DNA of 45,714 bases, taken from assembly GCA_017962275.1 (NCBI GenBank), contig JAGCVQ010000046.1, positions 1 through 45,714 of the forward strand, in the 5' to 3' direction. The position numbers and the translations under genes are program-made. Source of the stretch: Bacteroidales bacterium. GTDB lineage: Bacteria; Bacteroidota; Bacteroidia; Bacteroidales; WCHB1-69. Below are positions 43,370 to 45,714 of the stretch, in pieces; position 1 is the first letter of the stretch; every line of letters starts with the position of its first letter. The notes under the pieces were generated by a model. That model was not told where the DNA came from. It worked only from the letters and a program-made list of their open reading frames with translations, and did not search any database.

Positions 43370-44272
43370 TTATGCCATCAGTGCGGCCAGGGCGATGGAA
43401 TACATTTTCGTTTTGGCGCTGTCGCCGCGGGAGGAGAGCACGCAAGGCACTTTGGCGCCCTTCAGCAATGCGCCCAGTTCGGCGTGGCTGAATTTGGTGC
43501 AGCATTTGTAGAAAACATTGCCCGTCTCGATGTTCGGGAAGAGCAGACAGTCGGCGTCGCCGGCCACTTCGCTCTTGAATTTCTTGATTTCCACCGTCTC
43601 CTGGTCAATAGCGAGGTCCAACGAGATGGGACCTTCAACGGCAACATTGCCCAGTTGACCACGGTTGCCCATAGCGGCGAGCAGAGCGGCGTCAACACAA
43701 GCCTGCATACCCACGGACATCTGTTCGGTAGCGGCTAAGCAAGCCACTTTCGGTCTCTCGATGCCGAGAGCTTTGGCGGTTTCGACTAAATATTTGAGGA
43801 TGGCTTGTTTCTCTTTGAACTCGGGAGCGGGAATCACAGCCACATCGCCCACGATAAGCAGTTTGTGGTAGGCCGGGTTCTCAATCACGGTCACGTGCGA
43901 CAGGGTGGCCTTCGGCGGGCAGAGACCCTTCTCCTTGTTCAGGATGGCGCGCATGTATTTGTCGGTGGGCAGGAGACCCTTCATCAGAATCTGGCCCTCG
44001 CCGGCGTTGATAAGCTCGCAGCTCTTCGTGGCAGCCTTGGTGTCCACATATTCGGGAACGATGGTGAACTTGGACATGTCGAAGCCGTGCTCCTTGCAGA
44101 CTTTCTCGATCTCCTCGGGGTTGCCCACGAGCGTGGCGTCAATCACGCCCAGTTCCACGGCGGAGTAAACAGCCTCGATGGTGTGCGCATCATTGGCGTT
44201 GGCCGCGACTAATCTTTTTTTCGGTTTGGACTTAACTAATTCTACTAATTGGTCTAATTTCGTGATAGCCAT
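43370..44272 (-). CDS. ptb: Phosphate butyryl/acetyltransferase family enzyme
   Basis: 300 residues from the ATG at 44272. Family features: LVAANANDAHTIEAVYSAVELGVIDATLVGN near the start, GEGQILMKGLLPTDKYMRAILN, VALLVGDVAV-like HKLLIVGDVAVIPAPEFKEK, and GNVFYKCCTKFSHAELGALL. Ptb converts butyryl-CoA to butyryl-phosphate. The butyrate kinase gene usually next to it is not in the window, so the acyl group used is uncertain. An in-frame start at 44311 is rejected because the promoter box at 44301-44308 overlaps it. Confidence 0.85.
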   Translation of the reverse strand: MAITKLDQLVELVKSKPKKRLVAANANDAHTIEAVYSAVELGVIDATLVGNPEEIEKVCKEHGFDMSKFTIVPEYVDTKAATKSCELINAGEGQILMKGLLPTDKYMRAILNKEKGLCPPKATLSHVTVIENPAYHKLLIVGDVAVIPAPEFKEKQAILKYLVETAKALGIERPKVACLAATEQMSVGMQACVDAALLAAMGNRGQLGNVAVEGPISLDLAIDQETVEIKKFKSEVAGDADCLLFPNIETGNVFYKCCTKFSHAELGALLKGAKVPCVLSSRGDSAKTKMYSIALAALMA

Positions 44273-44300
44273 ATTGTTACAATTTTTTTGTTTGAAAGCG

Positions 44301-44308
44301 CAAAAATA
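44301..44308 (-). promoter_or_regulatory. -7 box TATTTTTG for ptb-cdaA
   Basis: CAAAAATA on the plus strand fits TAnnTTTG on the minus strand, 28 bp before the ptb ATG. Confidence 0.55.
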
Positions 44309-44342
44309 CATTTTTTATCGGGATTTGTGACGAGTAATTTTT

Positions 44343-44468
44343 GACGTAGGACGGGAGACGCGAGACGTGAGATTTGTGACTTATGATTTATGAAGTTCAA
44401 GGGCAGGTTCGGGTTTCAAGATTCAAGTTTCAGGTTTCAGATCTCACATCACAAGTCACACGTCTAAA
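44343..44468. repeat. Composite heptamer array, 18 frames
   Basis: From 44343 the sequence divides into 7-bp steps: GACGTAG, GACGGGA, GACGCGA, GACGTGA, GATTTGT, GACTTAT, GATTTAT, GAAGTTC, AAGGGCA, GGTTCGG, GTTTCAA, GATTCAA, GTTTCAG, GTTTCAG, then ATCTCAC, ATCACAA, GTCACAC, GTCTAAA. It combines the units of the arrays at 36584 (ACGT type) and 6641 (GTTTCAG type) in one phase. It ends 7 bp before the ahcY -7 box, in the divergent gap between ptb and ahcY. Confidence 0.75.
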
Positions 44469-44475
44469 AAATCAT

Positions 44476-44483
44476 TATCTTTG
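44476..44483 (+). promoter_or_regulatory. -7 box TATCTTTG for ahcY
   Basis: An exact TAnnTTTG match 39 bp before the ahcY ATG. The position of any -33 element falls within the heptamer array. Confidence 0.65.
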
Positions 44484-44522
44484 CACCCTTAAAAAATCAA
44501 TACGAATAATTAATGTAACGAT

Positions 44523-45714
44523 ATGATAGACAATAATTTGAAATACAAAATTGCCGACATGGGGTTGGCAGAATGGGGACACAAGGACATCGATGTTTCC
44601 CAGAAAGAGATGCCGGGTTTGTTGGCCATCCGCGAGAAATACGGTGACAGCAAACCGTTGAAAGGTGTGCGCATCATGGGTTCGCTGCACATGACCATCC
44701 AGACGGCTGTGCTGATTGAGACGCTGACGCATCTCGGTGCGGAAGTGCGCTGGTGCAGCTGCAACATCTTCTCCCCGCAGGACCACGCCGCTGCCGCCAT
44801 TGCCGATAACGGTGTGAGCGTGTTCGCATGGAAGGGCGAAAGCCTCGAAGATTACTGGTGGTGCACCGTGAACGCCCTGTCCTTCCCCGGCGGCAAAGGC
44901 CCGCAACTCATCGTCGATGACGGCGGTGACGCTACGCTGCTCATCCATCTGGGCTGCAAGGCCGAAGATGACCCGACCGTTCTCGACGCAAAACCCGAAT
45001 CGCACGAGCAGGCTGTGATTTTCAGCACGTTGAAGCAGGTGCTGAAGGAAGATCCGCACCATTGGCACAACATGGTGAAGGAGATCAAGGGCGTTTCCGA
45101 AGAGACCACCACCGGCGTGCACCGTCTGTATCAAATGATGGAGCGTGGCGAGCTGCTTTTCCCCGCTATCAACGTGAATGATTCTGTGACGAAATCGAAG
45201 TTCGACAACAAATATGGTTGCCGCGAATCCCTGGCCGACGGCATCAAGCGCGCCACCGACGTGATGGTGGCCGGCAAAGTGGTGGTCGTGTGCGGTTACG
45301 GCGATGTGGGTAAGGGCTGTGCGCAGGCCATGCGCTCATACGGCGCTCGCGTCATTGTCACCGAGGTCGATCCCATCTGCGCGCTGCAGGCTGCCATGGA
45401 AGGCTTCGAAGTCAAGACGGTTGAGGACGCGCTCGATGAAGGCAACATCTACGTTACCTGCACCGGCAATTGCGACGTCATCACCGTGGATCACCTCAAC
45501 AAGATGAAAGACCAATCCATCGTCTGCAACATCGGTCACTTCGACAACGAGATTCAAGTCAGTGCGTTCGAGAGTCAGGCGGACATCACGAAACGAAACA
45601 TCAAGCCGCAGGTGGATGAGTACATCTTCCCCGACGGGCATTCCATCTTCATCCTGGCGGAAGGCCGCCTCGTGAACTTGGGTTGCGCCACCGGCCATCC
45701 TTCCTTCGTGATGA
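44523..45714 (+). CDS. ahcY: S-adenosylhomocysteine hydrolase (3' end outside window)
   Basis: 397 complete codons are in the window and the frame is still open at the edge; full-length homologues have about 430-470 residues. Recognised from [50 protein letters not shown], and the NAD-binding loop [17 protein letters not shown] near 256, with [10 protein letters not shown] and [10 protein letters not shown] after it. It splits S-adenosylhomocysteine into adenosine and homocysteine, clearing the product inhibitor of methyltransferases. It starts 39 bp past a -7 box and is divergent from ptb. Confidence 0.97.
   Translation, partial: MIDNNLKYKIADMGLAEWGHKDIDVSQKEMPGLLAIREKYGDSKPLKGVRIMGSLHMTIQTAVLIETLTHLGAEVRWCSCNIFSPQDHAAAAIADNGVSVFAWKGESLEDYWWCTVNALSFPGGKGPQLIVDDGGDATLLIHLGCKAEDDPTVLDAKPESHEQAVIFSTLKQVLKEDPHHWHNMVKEIKGVSEETTTGVHRLYQMMERGELLFPAINVNDSVTKSKFDNKYGCRESLADGIKRATDVMVAGKVVVVCGYGDVGKGCAQAMRSYGARVIVTEVDPICALQAAMEGFEVKTVEDALDEGNIYVTCTGNCDVITVDHLNKMKDQSIVCNIGHFDNEIQVSAFESQADITKRNIKPQVDEYIFPDGHSIFILAEGRLVNLGCATGHPSFVM

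Noticed and set aside
1-45714. tRNA, rRNA or prophage genes
   Set aside because: No clover-leaf with a CCA end, rRNA signature, integrase or phage structural gene was found by eye. A tRNAscan-SE or Infernal run would settle the RNA part.

Overview
The window comes from a Bacteroidota (Bacteroidales-like) chromosome of fairly high GC. The evidence is type IX secretion (T9SS) sorting domains at positions 2-322 and 35440-35723, a PorW/SprE-type T9SS lipoprotein, a bactofilin next to AtpZ, TAnnTTTG-type -7 promoter boxes before many genes, and no consistent Shine-Dalgarno sequences. No rRNA, tRNA, prophage or CRISPR array was seen.

Layout. 1-322 is the 3' end of a T9SS cargo gene. 405-18784 is a long, almost entirely minus-strand housekeeping block. 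Read in the direction of transcription it runs pyrE, atpH-atpA-atpG, a CarboxypepD_reg-like secreted protein, a two-helix membrane protein, an MFS transporter, a REP-associated tyrosine transposase (RAYT) with its REP array, ribE, porW/sprE, bactofilin, atpZ, an AtpI-like protein, 5-formyl-THF cyclo-ligase, a polyprenyl diphosphate synthase, mrdA (PBP2), rodA, and an APH-kinase/RapZ-C fusion. 19069-35723 is a plus-strand operon of four secreted surface proteins that share an Lcl/DUF1566-like domain. The fourth is a 3663-residue modular giant ending in a T9SS type B sorting domain. 35762-44272 returns to the minus strand: cdaA and ptb, a TolC/HlyD/ABC tripartite exporter, a YitT-family protein and ispD. 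ahcY starts at 44523 on the plus strand and runs off the window.

Functional links. PBP2, RodA, the prenyl synthase, IspD, CdaA and the kinase-RapZ fusion all bear on cell-wall synthesis or its precursors. PorW/SprE is part of the T9SS that would export the giant adhesin and the cargo at position 1. The ATP synthase genes are unusually dispersed: delta-alpha-gamma sit apart from atpZ, and a, c, b, beta and epsilon are absent from the window.

The most unusual content is between genes. (1) Three copies (1825-1896, 36483-36560, 40936-41000) of a tandem-hairpin element lie 16-22 nt before the start codons of minus-strand genes, and the stems covary between copies. (2) Arrays of degenerate 7-bp or 8-bp units sit at gene ends, often reaching into the stop codon, and precede each hairpin element. 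(3) A RAYT gene is bracketed by two 97-bp direct copies of a REP module, with an eight-unit REP array of about 31-bp period at its 3' end; REP hairpins also encode both ends of the protein. (4) Several palindromes share GTAGRGRCG-type arms around differing cores.
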